DNA of 64,000 nt, from assembly GCA_947489325.1 (NCBI GenBank), contig CANLDA010000002.1, forward strand, positions 310,001 to 374,000. The letters are read 5' to 3'. A model generated the notes under the pieces. That model saw only the letters and a list, made by a program, of their open reading frames with translations. It had not been told where the DNA came from and did not search any database. The DNA comes from an uncultured Paracoccaceae bacterium. Lineage in GTDB: Bacteria; Pseudomonadota; Alphaproteobacteria; Rhodobacterales; Rhodobacteraceae. The first letter of the stretch is position 1, and each line of letters opens with the position of its first letter. Position numbers and translations under genes: made by a program. Positions 47,930 through 57,893 of the stretch are shown here, in pieces.

Positions 47930-49069
47930 ATGAGCCAGAAACGCAGTATTTTTGAAGAAGTTGGCGAAAAGAAAGCGGATGCGGCCGTTGTGGCGGGAGC
48001 AATTGATCGTGGCCCCAAAGGCGCGCGGCGCGGCATTCGTTTGTGGTTGATGGTGCTGTTTGCCATGGTTGTTGTAATGATTGTGGTTGGCGGGCTGACG
48101 CGGCTGACCGATAGCGGGTTGTCGATTACGGAATGGAAGCCTGTGAGCGGCGCCATACCGCCGATGAATGAGGCGGATTGGAATGCAGAATTCTTGAAGT
48201 ATCAGGAAATTCCAGAATATCAGTTGCAAAACAAAGGTATGAGCCTGTCTGAATTCAAATCCATCTACTGGTGGGAATGGGGGCATCGCCAGTTGGGGCG
48301 CGCCATTGGTTTGGTTTGGGCGCTTGGGTTCCTTGGCTTTGCCGTTGTCCGCAAAATTCCAACAGGATGGTCTGGCCGCCTGTTGCTGATCGGGGGGCTT
48401 GGCGGTCTGCAAGGTGCGATTGGTTGGTGGATGGTGTCTTCGGGCCTTGGTGGGGATCGGTTGGATGTGGCATCTTATCGTCTCGCCGTGCATCTTGGGC
48501 TGGCTTTTGTGATCCTTGGATTTATCGCTTGGTATGTCTTGTTGTTGGGACGGGGAGAACGCGCTTTGATGCAGGCGCGGCGTGATAAAGAGGCAAAGCA
48601 GTTTTCGTTGTCCACAGGCCTTTTGCATGCCGCCTTTGTACAGATATTGTTGGGCGCGCTGGTGGCGGGAATTGATGCCGGGCGCACATTCACAGACTGG
48701 CCTTTGATGGCCGGAGGTTTCCTGCCGCCTGAGATGTTTGACATGTCTCCGATCTGGGCGAATTTTTTTGAAAACGCAGGTCTCGTTCAATTCATGCATC
48801 GGATGTGGGGATATTTGTTGGTGGCCTTTGCCATTGTTGTTTGGCGGCGAGGGCGTGCATCTGCGCATCTGGCGACACGTGGGGCATTCAATGCGGTGAT
48901 GGCTGCGATTGCGTTGCAGGCGATATTGGGCATCGCCACGGTGCTGTATATCGCGCCATGGCAATTGGCGATTCTGCATCAGATAATGGCGGTTGTTGTG
49001 TGGGTTTTGATCCTTAGGGCGCGGTTCTTGTCACATTACCCGGTCACACGCTCCATTCGCGAAGGATAA
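47930..49069 (+). CDS. ctaA: Heme A synthase
   Basis: A 379-residue membrane enzyme (COX15/CtaA) that oxidises heme O to heme A for cytochrome oxidase. About eight TM helices; conserved GGLTRLTDSGLSITEWKPV-type stretch near residue 50 and heme-ligating His residues, for example in EWGHRQLGR and VQFMHRMWG. Its start follows a repeat-containing intergenic region. Confidence 0.93.
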   Translation: MSQKRSIFEEVGEKKADAAVVAGAIDRGPKGARRGIRLWLMVLFAMVVVMIVVGGLTRLTDSGLSITEWKPVSGAIPPMNEADWNAEFLKYQEIPEYQLQNKGMSLSEFKSIYWWEWGHRQLGRAIGLVWALGFLGFAVVRKIPTGWSGRLLLIGGLGGLQGAIGWWMVSSGLGGDRLDVASYRLAVHLGLAFVILGFIAWYVLLLGRGERALMQARRDKEAKQFSLSTGLLHAAFVQILLGALVAGIDAGRTFTDWPLMAGGFLPPEMFDMSPIWANFFENAGLVQFMHRMWGYLLVAFAIVVWRRGRASAHLATRGAFNAVMAAIALQAILGIATVLYIAPWQLAILHQIMAVVVWVLILRARFLSHYPVTRSIREG

Positions 49070-49073
49070 GTTA

Positions 49074-50549
49074 ATGAGTGCTTTTGAAAAACTGATGCGG
49101 TTTGAACATGACACCCAAGCCTTGGGTCAAATCGCCGGGCGTCTGGGATGGGATCAGGAAACTATGATGCCGCGCAGTGCTGCGGATCAACGCGGCGAGG
49201 AAATGGCCGCGATTGAGGCGGTTTTGCATGGTCGCCGGATTGACCCGCAAGTGGGCGAATGGCTTGCAGAGATCAACGACGGCGACCTGAATGCGGTGGG
49301 CCAAGCGCAGATGCGCCATATTCGCAAAAGTTTTGAACGCACAAGCAAAGTGCCTGCTGATCTGGCCGCAGAGATTGCCAAGGTGACATCCAAGGCACAA
49401 GGCAGTTGGGCCAGTGCGCGGGCGGATGAAGATGTCGCTGCCTTTTTGCCAGTTCTACAACAAGTTGTTGATCTGAAACGCCAGGAAGGTCAGGCATTGG
49501 CCGACGGTGGCGATGTTTATGACGCGATGATTGATGACTATGAACCAGACATGACGGCGGCTGAACTTGTTGCTATGTTTGACGCGATGCGGCCTCGTCT
49601 TGTGGATTTGCGCGCAGCAGTTCTAGAGGCAGATGCCCCAAAAGGGTTGAGCGGTGCGTTTCCTGCCGACAAGCAGATGAAACTGACGCGTGAATTGGCG
49701 CGTGCCTTTGGCTATGACATGAAACATGGGCGCGTGGACAAGGCGGTGCATCCGTTTTCCTCCGGCTCTGGCCATGATGTGCGCATCACCACACGCACAA
49801 GCGAGGACGACCCGTTCAACTGTTTCTATTCGACCATCCACGAGGTTGGGCACGGCTGTTACGAACAAAATATTGATGATGCCTATCTTCTGACGTCATT
49901 GGGGCAGGGTGTGTCGATGGGGGTGCATGAAAGCCAAAGCCGCATTTATGAAAACCAACTGGGGCGATCCCGTGCCTTTACCGGATGGTTGTTTGAGCGC
50001 ATGCGCGACACCTTTGGTGAGATGAATGTGCCGGATGCAGATGCGTTTTATGCAGCGGTTAACAAGGTGCAAAACGGATATATCCGTACCGAGGCCGATG
50101 AGGTGCAATATAACTTGCACATCATGCTGCGGTTTGATTTGGAGCGCGCGCTTATGTCGGATGACCTTGCCGTGGCCGATTTGGAAAGCGCTTGGAATGA
50201 CCGATTTGCGGCTGATTTCGGCTATGCTGTGGACAAACCCAGCAATGGGTGCCTTCAGGATGTACATTGGTCGGTTGGTTTGTTTGGCTATTTCCCAACC
50301 TATTCTTTGGGCAATCTGTATGCCGGATGTTTGCATCAGGCGTTGCGTGCGGCAGTGCCTGATCTGGATGTTGACCTGGCCAAAGGGGAAACCTCTGCCG
50401 CAACGGGGTGGTTAAAGGATAATCTGCAACAGTTTGGCGGGCTGCGCACACCACGCGATACGATTGAACATGCAAGCGGAATGGCCCCATCACCCGAACC
50501 TTTGTTGCAATATCTTGAACAGAAATTCAGATCAATTTACGGGCTATAA
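49074..50549 (+). CDS. Carboxypeptidase Taq, M32 family metallopeptidase
   Basis: A 491-residue zinc carboxypeptidase. The HEVGH zinc motif is at about residue 257, and DVRITTRTSEDDP and GVHESQSRIYEN are family features. It trims C-terminal residues from peptides. It starts 4 bases after ctaA and may be cotranscribed. Confidence 0.93.
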   Translation: MSAFEKLMRFEHDTQALGQIAGRLGWDQETMMPRSAADQRGEEMAAIEAVLHGRRIDPQVGEWLAEINDGDLNAVGQAQMRHIRKSFERTSKVPADLAAEIAKVTSKAQGSWASARADEDVAAFLPVLQQVVDLKRQEGQALADGGDVYDAMIDDYEPDMTAAELVAMFDAMRPRLVDLRAAVLEADAPKGLSGAFPADKQMKLTRELARAFGYDMKHGRVDKAVHPFSSGSGHDVRITTRTSEDDPFNCFYSTIHEVGHGCYEQNIDDAYLLTSLGQGVSMGVHESQSRIYENQLGRSRAFTGWLFERMRDTFGEMNVPDADAFYAAVNKVQNGYIRTEADEVQYNLHIMLRFDLERALMSDDLAVADLESAWNDRFAADFGYAVDKPSNGCLQDVHWSVGLFGYFPTYSLGNLYAGCLHQALRAAVPDLDVDLAKGETSAATGWLKDNLQQFGGLRTPRDTIEHASGMAPSPEPLLQYLEQKFRSIYGL

Positions 50550-50607
50550 CCCTCTGTTGGTGCGGACAGCGGCCTGCGTGTCACTGTCCACACCAATGCG
50601 AGAGTTG

Positions 50608-51231
50608 TTACCGTTCGCTCAGCGCGATTTTGGCGGCGAGACCGACAAATACCAATCCGGCGATTCTGTTAATTACAAGCTGGGCCGTGGGCGAGCGAGT
50701 GAGCCATTGGCTGAGCCCACCTGCCAACAATGCGATTGAGCTGAACACGACAAAGGTGATGGCCATGAAGATCAAGCCAAGTTGCGCGATCTGAAGCAGT
50801 ACCGATCCTTTTGTCGGATCAGTGAATTGAGGAAAGAAAGCCAGAAAGAAAATCGCGACCTTGGGGTTGGTGATATTCATGATCAAACCCCGCCGATAAA
50901 GCGCAATCGGGCGCATCGCTGGCGCGTTTCCCTCAAGTCCCTGCGCGGGTGCGCGAAATGCTTGATACGCGAGATAGAGTAAATAGGCCGCCCCTGCGAA
51001 TTTCAACAACGTAAAGGCGGTTGCACTGGCCTTAATCAAAGCTGCAAGACCAAGCGCCACAGCGGCAGAGTGAAATATCAACCCTGTGCACAGCCCAAGC
51101 ACCACAAACACCCCAGCCCGCGCACCATTCAACGCAGATTGCGTGAGTACGAATATGTTGTCTGGCCCCGGCGCCATCGACAGTAAAAATGCCGCAAATC
51201 CAAAGGCGATGATGATATCAAAGGCAAGCAT
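50608..51231 (-). CDS. LysE/RhtB-family amino-acid exporter
   Basis: A 207-residue inner-membrane protein with five or six TM helices. The diagnostic N-terminus is LLSMAPGPDNIFVLTQSALN, followed by AGVFVVLGLCTGLIFHSAA. It exports amino acids or related compounds; the substrate cannot be told. Confidence 0.88.
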   Translation of the reverse strand: MLAFDIIIAFGFAAFLLSMAPGPDNIFVLTQSALNGARAGVFVVLGLCTGLIFHSAAVALGLAALIKASATAFTLLKFAGAAYLLYLAYQAFRAPAQGLEGNAPAMRPIALYRRGLIMNITNPKVAIFFLAFFPQFTDPTKGSVLLQIAQLGLIFMAITFVVFSSIALLAGGLSQWLTRSPTAQLVINRIAGLVFVGLAAKIALSER

Positions 51232-51313
51232 TCAGAGATCCAACTATCCGGTTTGTTTTGATCTGGCTAAGTTATCCAAGGTGCCAGTGGTTTCCAATAG
51301 ATATATGGTCAAC

Positions 51314-51345
51314 AAAAAAGCTGCCCGACTTTATCGGACAGCTTT
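51314..51345 (-). terminator. Intrinsic terminator of gyrA
   Basis: AAGCTGCCCGA (51318-51328) and TCGGACAGCTT (51334-51344) pair with one mismatch; six A residues at 51314-51319 become T on the minus strand. It lies 24 bases beyond the gyrA stop. Confidence 0.8.
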
Positions 51346-51368
51346 CAGGTCTTCTTGATGATAAGGAA

Positions 51369-54107
51369 TTACTCGTCTGTCGACGCCTCGTCCTCTTCGT
51401 CATTTTGTTCTGCGATCCATGCGACAGAGACAACCTCTTCGCCTTTGCCTGTATTAAAGACACGTACGCCACCAGCGCTGCGCGAGCGGAATGAAATCCC
51501 ATCGACAGGCACCCGGATGGATTGACCTTTGGAGGTGGCCAACATGATCTGATCGCCCATTTCAACAGGGAAAGAAGCCACAAGTTCGCCGCCGCGCATC
51601 GCCTTATCCATAGCAGCAACGCCCATGCCACCACGACCACGCACAGGGTAATCATGGCTAGAGCTCAGCTTGCCTGCGCCACCTTTGGTGATGGTCAGGA
51701 TCAGCATTTCAGCGGCTGACATTTCAGCGTATCGTTCTTGGCTGATGAGCGCGTTTTCATTGACCTCTTCGTCAGGGCTGCCTTCGTCGTCGGTAACGCC
51801 AGCCACGGCGCGACGCATCTTAAGATATGCGGTGCGCTCATCTGCGGATGCTTCAAAGTGGCGAATGATGGACATCGACACAAGCCGATCGTCACCCGAC
51901 AGTCTGATGCCGCGCACGCCAGTGGATTTACGCCCTTTAAAGACGCGCACATCGGTGGTCTGAAAGCGAATTGCGCGGCCAGAGTTGGTGACCAACATGA
52001 CATCGTCATCTTCGTCACAGATGCGTGCGTTGACCAGTTCTACACCTTCAGGCAGATCCATCGCGATTTTGCCGTTGCGTTTCACATTTGTGAAATCACT
52101 TAGGGCATTACGGCGTACGTCACCTGCCGTGGTGGCAAAGACGATTTGCAGGTCTTGCCATTCTTCCTCGGGGCGATCCACTGGCATAATGGCCGCGATC
52201 GACACACCTGTCGGAATGGGCAGAATGTTGACGATGGCCTTACCTTTGGCAGTACGCCCACCTTGGGGCAGACGCCATGTCTTAAGTTTGTAGACCATAC
52301 CATCAGTCGTAAAGAACAACAGCTGCGTATGTGTGTTAGCCACGAAAAGGGTGGTGATCACGTCCTCTTCTTTGGTTTGCATACCAGCGACACCTTTGCC
52401 GCCACGTTTTTGGGCGCGAAAATCAACAAGCGGTGTGCGTTTGATATACCCACCAGAGGTGACCGTCACGACCATATCTTCACGCTCGATCAGGTCTTCG
52501 TCGTCCATGTCTCCGGACCAATCGACGATTTCGGTGCGGCGTGGAATGGCAAAGCTGTCACGTACTTCTTTCAGCTCATCAGAGATGATGCCCATAATAC
52601 GTTCGCGTGATCCAAGAATTTCGAGGTATTCCTTGATCTTACCTGCCAACTCTTCAAGTTCATCTGTGACTTCTTTGACACCAATCTGCGTCAGACGTTG
52701 CAGACGCAAATCAAGAATTGCCCGCGCCTGCGTTTCAGACAAATGATAGGTGCCATCGTCATTCATCGTGTGGGTCGGATCATCAATCAGACGAATGTAA
52801 CCGGCGATGTCAGCAGCAGGCCATGCCCGGGTCATCAGTTTATGGCGGGCTTCGGCAGCATCGGCAGAGCTGCGGATCGTTGCGACAACTTCGTCCACGT
52901 TGGAGACGGCGACTGCCAAACCACACAGGATATGGCTACGTTCGCGGGCTTTGCGTAGGTTATGCGCGGTGCGGCGGGCCACAACATCTTCGCGGAAATC
53001 TATGAAGGCTGTAAGGAAGCCGCGCAGCGTAAGCTGTTCAGGGCGACCACCGTTCAACGCAAGCATGTTACAACCAAAATAGGTCTGCAAAGGTGTGAAA
53101 CGGAACAGTTGGTTCAGCACCACCTCTGCCGTTGCATCACGTTTCAATTCGACGACAACACGCACACCGTTGCGATCTGATTCATCCTGAACGTGGGCGA
53201 TGCCCTCGATGCGTTTTTCGCGTGCGGCCTCAGCGATCTTTTCGATCATCGAGGATTTATTTACCTGATAAGGAATTTCATCGACAATGATGGCATAACG
53301 ATCTTTGCGAATTTCCTCGACCCGGGTTTTGGCACGGATCACAACGCTGCCGCGTCCTTCAAGATAGGCTTTGCGCGCGCCAGACCGGCCCAGCATGATG
53401 CCTCCTGTGGGAAAATCCGGTCCGGGTACAAAATCAATCAGCTGTTCGCTGGAAAGGTCGGGATCATCAATCAATGCCAATGTGGCATCGCAAATTTCAC
53501 CAAGGTTGTGGGGAGGGATGTTGGTGGCCATACCCACCGCAATACCGCCAGCCCCATTCACCAGCATATTTGGGAAACGCGCAGGCAAAACCGTGGGTTC
53601 GCGGTCTTTGCCGTCATAGTTGTCTTGAAAATCAACGGTTTCCTTGTCGATGTCAGACAGCAAAAAGGCGGCAGGTTTGTCCATGCGCACCTCGGTGTAA
53701 CGCATGGCCGCTGGGTTATCGCCATCCATCGAACCAAAGTTGCCCTGACCATCCAACAAAGGCAGAGACATCGAGAAATCTTGCGCCATGCGTACGAGGG
53801 CATCGTAAATCGCGCTGTCGCCATGGGGGTGATATTTACCCATGACATCGCCCACTGGACGCGCTGATTTGCGATAGGATTTTTCGTGCGTGTTGCCCGT
53901 CTCATGCATCGCATAAAGAATGCGGCGGTGCACAGGTTTCAACCCGTCGCGCAAATCTGGAATGGCACGGCTGACGATCACGCTCATGGCGTAATCGAGG
54001 TAGGATGTACGCATTTCGTCTTCGATGGTCACACTTGGACCGTCGTGGTGCATCCGCTCGACTGGTTTTTCGTCTTCGTTTTCAGGGGTTTCCGGCGTGT
54101 CGCTCAC
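51369..54107 (-). CDS. gyrA: DNA gyrase subunit A
   Basis: A 912-residue type II topoisomerase subunit that breaks and rejoins DNA to add negative supercoils. The catalytic Tyr is in [10 protein letters not shown], and the quinolone region [10 protein letters not shown] keeps wild-type Ser and Asp. The GyrA box (QKRGGKGV) and beta-propeller repeats follow. The start is a GTG at 54107 with a weak ribosome site. The acidic tail is usual. Confidence 0.96.
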   Translation of the reverse strand: MSDTPETPENEDEKPVERMHHDGPSVTIEDEMRTSYLDYAMSVIVSRAIPDLRDGLKPVHRRILYAMHETGNTHEKSYRKSARPVGDVMGKYHPHGDSAIYDALVRMAQDFSMSLPLLDGQGNFGSMDGDNPAAMRYTEVRMDKPAAFLLSDIDKETVDFQDNYDGKDREPTVLPARFPNMLVNGAGGIAVGMATNIPPHNLGEICDATLALIDDPDLSSEQLIDFVPGPDFPTGGIMLGRSGARKAYLEGRGSVVIRAKTRVEEIRKDRYAIIVDEIPYQVNKSSMIEKIAEAAREKRIEGIAHVQDESDRNGVRVVVELKRDATAEVVLNQLFRFTPLQTYFGCNMLALNGGRPEQLTLRGFLTAFIDFREDVVARRTAHNLRKARERSHILCGLAVAVSNVDEVVATIRSSADAAEARHKLMTRAWPAADIAGYIRLIDDPTHTMNDDGTYHLSETQARAILDLRLQRLTQIGVKEVTDELEELAGKIKEYLEILGSRERIMGIISDELKEVRDSFAIPRRTEIVDWSGDMDDEDLIEREDMVVTVTSGGYIKRTPLVDFRAQKRGGKGVAGMQTKEEDVITTLFVANTHTQLLFFTTDGMVYKLKTWRLPQGGRTAKGKAIVNILPIPTGVSIAAIMPVDRPEEEWQDLQIVFATTAGDVRRNALSDFTNVKRNGKIAMDLPEGVELVNARICDEDDDVMLVTNSGRAIRFQTTDVRVFKGRKSTGVRGIRLSGDDRLVSMSIIRHFEASADERTAYLKMRRAVAGVTDDEGSPDEEVNENALISQERYAEMSAAEMLILTITKGGAGKLSSSHDYPVRGRGGMGVAAMDKAMRGGELVASFPVEMGDQIMLATSKGQSIRVPVDGISFRSRSAGGVRVFNTGKGEEVVSVAWIAEQNDEEDEASTDE

Positions 54108-54142
54108 GTATATGTGCTCGCTTCTGTATGGCGTCTATATTT

Positions 54143-54161
54143 TGTTATGCTCCTTATAACA
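54143..54161. promoter_or_regulatory. Inverted repeat upstream of gyrA
   Basis: TGTTATgctccttATAACA has perfect 6-bp arms 36 bases before the gyrA start. It may lie in the promoter or leader and could serve supercoiling control; no factor is known to me. Confidence 0.35.
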
Positions 54162-54243
54162 GAGGCAGGATATAGGGCGCAATGGGCCATACGTTCCAGA
54201 ACTGGCACCGCTTTCGTAGGAGTGCTAACACTCTGTTTTTATT

Positions 54244-54257
54244 GAAAATTAATTTTC
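54244..54257. promoter_or_regulatory. AT-rich palindrome upstream of usg
   Basis: GAAAATTAATTTTC is a perfect 14-bp palindrome 41 bases before the usg ATG, probably in its promoter. Confidence 0.35.
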
Positions 54258-54297
54258 TCTATTGCACAATGAAAATGAGCAGAAAAGGAGAGGCCAA

Positions 54298-54567
54298 ATG
54301 GAGATGAGCGAAACCGAGCTGATGTTAAAGGGATATGGGCTGACAACAGCCGAGATGTTTTATCACATGCCGGACTATGTGCATGTGCTGAATACTTTTG
54401 TCTGGCAGGAATATGACCTGGCGCCTGATCATCCGAAACTGTTTGAATTTATTGCGTTTTGGCAGCGTGAAATCGAAGGCCCTTTGCATTCTGTGCGCTT
54501 TACCCATCGCAAAATGGTGTCGGCGGGAGAATGGCAAAATATGGTGGGGGAATTTACGCTTCATTAG
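54298..54567 (+). CDS. usg: Usg family protein
   Basis: An 89-residue alphaproteobacterial protein of the Usg family: ETELMLKGYGLTTAEMFYHM, then FVWQEYDLAPDHPKL and LHSVRFTHRKMV. Its role is unknown. AGGAGAGG precedes the ATG. Confidence 0.88.
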   Translation: MEMSETELMLKGYGLTTAEMFYHMPDYVHVLNTFVWQEYDLAPDHPKLFEFIAFWQREIEGPLHSVRFTHRKMVSAGEWQNMVGEFTLH

Positions 54568-54646
54568 CGCACACTCATCCGTCCCTGATGGTCCGTCTTC
54601 GTTCAAGTGGCGTAAACGAAGAGCGTTGCGAAGCGAGCGATGAGTG

Positions 54647-55588
54647 TCATGCAGAGCAGCTGGCCCCACCCAATACACAAAACTTGGCGCAGTGAGGGTG
54701 GTTGAGACGCACATCTTTTTCTGCCTCTTGAAGGCTGTGCCCGAGATCAAATTCCGGCACATAAGGAAGCAAGGTGCAAGCAATGACCGATGGTTTGCCA
54801 GCACCTTTGTGTTTCACCACCATGCGAGAGCTGGCGCACATGGTATCGCTGGGAGATTTATCCAAAATATTCCAACAGGCGGTTGTGATTTCCGGAACTT
54901 CCACAGTTTCATCCATCTCAGGGAAAAGAAGTGTTTTTCCAGCGTCTTGCGCGTCAATATCAAAGCGGTTTTCCGCATAAAGCTGCGCATATTTTGCGCG
55001 CGCCTCCACATCACTCTCACCCCAAACAGTGCGTCCGGCCACGGCCATGGTAATCCCGGTATCACGCAACCATCGCATCCCCTCTAATGTCTTCGCAAAG
55101 CTGCCTTTTCCGCGCTCGGTATCGTGCAGCTCTTCCGACCAGTGATCGACGGAAATACGCAAGGTCATCTTGTTGGGATAGGTCGTGTTCAACTTTGCCA
55201 ACTCTTCCTTGACACGTTTGCGTTGCATGGGACGCATCGCGTTGGTCAGGATTAAAACCTCGTATCCGCGTTCCAAAGACCGCCGCGCCATCTCTAACAT
55301 TTCGGGGTTCATGAAAGGTTCGCCCCCAGTAAAGGCAATTTCACGCACCCCCCATTTGCGATCCTCTAGTTGATCCAGATAATCGCTGATTTCATCCGCT
55401 GTCAGATACACCAAGGCATCATTGGTGGGAGAGCTGAGAATGTAACAATTTGCGCATTCGATATTGCATAATGTGCCAGTGTTGAACCAAAGCGTCTGTG
55501 GGTCCGTCAGGGCAACATGCGCACGCTCTTCGCCCTTGGCGGTTAAGAAAGGATCGTTGAACTTAGCGGTTTGCCCTTGGTCTTTCAT
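54647..55588 (-). CDS. Radical SAM protein
   Basis: A 313-residue radical SAM enzyme with the 4Fe-4S motif C-x3-C-x2-C in LCNIECANCYIL, at about residue 40, and the GGE motif FTGGEPFMNP. C-terminal cysteines (AKFCVLGGASC) may bind a second cluster. The substrate is unknown. The ATG at 55588 is preferred over 55681. Confidence 0.85.
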   Translation of the reverse strand: MKDQGQTAKFNDPFLTAKGEERAHVALTDPQTLWFNTGTLCNIECANCYILSSPTNDALVYLTADEISDYLDQLEDRKWGVREIAFTGGEPFMNPEMLEMARRSLERGYEVLILTNAMRPMQRKRVKEELAKLNTTYPNKMTLRISVDHWSEELHDTERGKGSFAKTLEGMRWLRDTGITMAVAGRTVWGESDVEARAKYAQLYAENRFDIDAQDAGKTLLFPEMDETVEVPEITTACWNILDKSPSDTMCASSRMVVKHKGAGKPSVIACTLLPYVPEFDLGHSLQEAEKDVRLNHPHCAKFCVLGGASCSA

Positions 55589-55770
55589 CGCATTGCGCCC
55601 TTTTGTTTCCTTCGTGATAAATAACAAAGACTTGTAAGAAAACGGATTTGCTGCGTCCTGACGCAGTTGTGAAGCGCGCACGGAATGATAGACTTGCGTC
55701 AGATCATATCAAATACACAAGAGATATGCGATTCCAAGGGAGAACACCCCTTGTAGTTCAAGAGGTTAGA

Positions 55771-57222
55771 ATGGTTTCTCGGATAATCCCTGTCGATCCC
55801 TTTGACATCGTGATTTTTGGCGGCACTGGGGATCTTGCGCGCCGCAAGATTCTGCCTGCGTTGTTCAAAAGATTCTGCGATGGACAGATGCCTGGCGAGT
55901 CCCGCATCATCGGGGCTGCGCGCACCGAATTTGATGTTCAGGGCTATCGTGCTTTTGTGCGCGAAGCGGTGATTGAAAATTGTTCTGGTCGGTTGTGCGA
56001 AACTGACAATCTGGCGGCGTTTCTTGAACGTTTGCACTATGTCACGCTTGATGCACGTGGCGAAAAGGGGTGGGATGATTTGACCACCCTGATGCAAACC
56101 ACGTGCATTCGCGCATTTTATTTTTCGGTGGGGCCAAGCCTGTTTGGCGATCTGGCAGAGCGATTGCACCGCCATAATTTGACCGATGAAGACAGCCGTA
56201 TCGTAGTGGAAAAACCATTTGGTCGTGATCTAGAAACAGCGGCACGTCTGAATCGCGTGTTGGCCAGTCACTTCAACGAAGGACAGATTTATCGGATTGA
56301 CCATTATCTTGGGAAAGAGACGGTTCAAAACCTGATGGCGGTGCGGTTTGGCAACATGCTGTTTGAACCCCTCTGGAACAGCCAATACGTTGATCACATC
56401 CAGATCACCGTCGCCGAAGAGGTGGGGGTTGCCGGACGCGGAGCCTATTACGAGAAATCCGGGGCCATGCGGGATATGGTGCAAAACCACTTGATGCAAC
56501 TTTTGTGCCTGATCGCGATGGAACCTCCGGCGAAATTTGAACCTGACGCGGTGCGTGATGAAAAACTTAAGGTTATTCGTGCGCTGGAACCGGTTGATCC
56601 GCACCATATTGTGCGTGGGCAATATGCGATTGGCGATGATGTGCCTAGTTATCGCGAAGATGTCGATAATTCTCGCTCTAAAACGGAAAGTTTCATCGCG
56701 TTGCGCTGTCATGTGACCAACTGGCGGTGGGCGGGCACGCCGTTTTACCTGCGCACTGGTAAGCGTTTGAAGGCGCGTGACAGTCAGATCACCGTTGTGT
56801 TTAAGGATGCGCCACATTCGATTTTTGGCCCCGAAGCAGGGCGTCATCACAATGAACTGACGATTCAGTTGCAACCGGATGAAGGCATTACGCTTTGTGT
56901 AACCATCAAAGAGCCAGGACCGGGAGGCATGCGCCTTGTCGATGTGCCTTTGGATATGAGTTTTGCCGAGGCATTGGGGCCGGATGCGGATGCGCCTGAT
57001 GCTTATGAGCGGCTGATTATGGATGTGATCCGGGGCAATCAGACCTTGTTCATGCGCAATGACGAGGTCGAGGCCGCCTGGGCATGGACCGATCCGATTA
57101 TTAAAGGCTGGGAAGCGCGCAGTGACGTGCCCAAACCTTATGATGCCTTTTCAACCGGACCTGATGATGCCAAGCTTTTGATCCGTCGGGATCGACGTGA
57201 ATGGAGAGGAATAGGCGCATGA
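55771..57222 (+). CDS. zwf: Glucose-6-phosphate 1-dehydrogenase
   Basis: A 483-residue NAD(P)-dependent enzyme oxidising glucose 6-phosphate to the lactone, the entry of the Entner-Doudoroff and oxidative pentose phosphate routes. It has the Rossmann motif IFGGTGDLARRK and the active site YRIDHYLGKE. It heads zwf-pgl-pgi, overlapping pgl by 4 bases. The ATG at 55771 fits the family start. Confidence 0.95.
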   Translation: MVSRIIPVDPFDIVIFGGTGDLARRKILPALFKRFCDGQMPGESRIIGAARTEFDVQGYRAFVREAVIENCSGRLCETDNLAAFLERLHYVTLDARGEKGWDDLTTLMQTTCIRAFYFSVGPSLFGDLAERLHRHNLTDEDSRIVVEKPFGRDLETAARLNRVLASHFNEGQIYRIDHYLGKETVQNLMAVRFGNMLFEPLWNSQYVDHIQITVAEEVGVAGRGAYYEKSGAMRDMVQNHLMQLLCLIAMEPPAKFEPDAVRDEKLKVIRALEPVDPHHIVRGQYAIGDDVPSYREDVDNSRSKTESFIALRCHVTNWRWAGTPFYLRTGKRLKARDSQITVVFKDAPHSIFGPEAGRHHNELTIQLQPDEGITLCVTIKEPGPGGMRLVDVPLDMSFAEALGPDADAPDAYERLIMDVIRGNQTLFMRNDEVEAAWAWTDPIIKGWEARSDVPKPYDAFSTGPDDAKLLIRRDRREWRGIGA

Positions 57223-57890
57223 AATTTGAAACCTATGCCGATCAGGAGATGATGGCGATTGATGTGGCAAATGTGATTGCCTCTGATCTGAGTGCGGCGT
57301 TGCAACACGAAGATCGCATTTTGTTTGCAGTGGCGGGTGGCACCACGCCGGGGCCGATTTTTGACGATCTCTGCGCCGCCGATGTGGATTGGAGCCGCGT
57401 TGATGTGATTGCCACAGACGAACGTTGGGTGCCAGAAACCCATCCGCGATCCAACACGGCGATGATCCGTGAGCGTCTGATGGTCAACCGAGCAGCCAAG
57501 GCGCGGCTGTTGCCACTTTATGCTGCGGCACATGAACCAGAGGAGGTTTTGGCCGAATTGGAATCGATGATTGCCCCGGAATTGCCGATTGCTGTGGCGA
57601 TGATGGGCATGGGTACGGATATGCATACAGCGTCACTTTTCCCGGGGGCAGAGGGGCTTGGGGCCGCGCTGGATCCACATGCGCCGATTCTTGTGCCTGT
57701 CCGGCCAAAAGACCAACCTGAATCCCGCATTACAATGTCAGCGCGCGTGCTGAATGAAACAGTTAGTAAACATATTATCATAACAGGCACGGATAAACGT
57801 CACGCAATCGAGAGCGCGGCACGTCTTGAGGTTGCACAAGCCCCAATTCGCGCGGTAATGAATGACGCAATTGTACATTGGGCAGAATAG
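57219..57890 (+). CDS. pgl: 6-phosphogluconolactonase
   Basis: A 223-residue DevB-type lactonase that hydrolyses 6-phosphogluconolactone. Typical features are LFAVAGGTTPGPIF, ATDERWVPETHPRSN and MGMGTDMHTASLFPG. The ATG overlaps zwf, and pgi starts 3 bases after it. Confidence 0.93.
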   Translation: MKFETYADQEMMAIDVANVIASDLSAALQHEDRILFAVAGGTTPGPIFDDLCAADVDWSRVDVIATDERWVPETHPRSNTAMIRERLMVNRAAKARLLPLYAAAHEPEEVLAELESMIAPELPIAVAMMGMGTDMHTASLFPGAEGLGAALDPHAPILVPVRPKDQPESRITMSARVLNETVSKHIIITGTDKRHAIESAARLEVAQAPIRAVMNDAIVHWAE

Positions 57891-57893
57891 AGC

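Noticed and set aside
51285-51310. AT-rich stretch between the LysE-type gene and gyrA as a promoter
   Set aside because: Both flanking genes are leftward with a terminator here, and no clear -35/-10 pair is seen.
53193-53867. A 224-codon plus-strand ORF
   Set aside because: It is the antisense shadow of gyrA.
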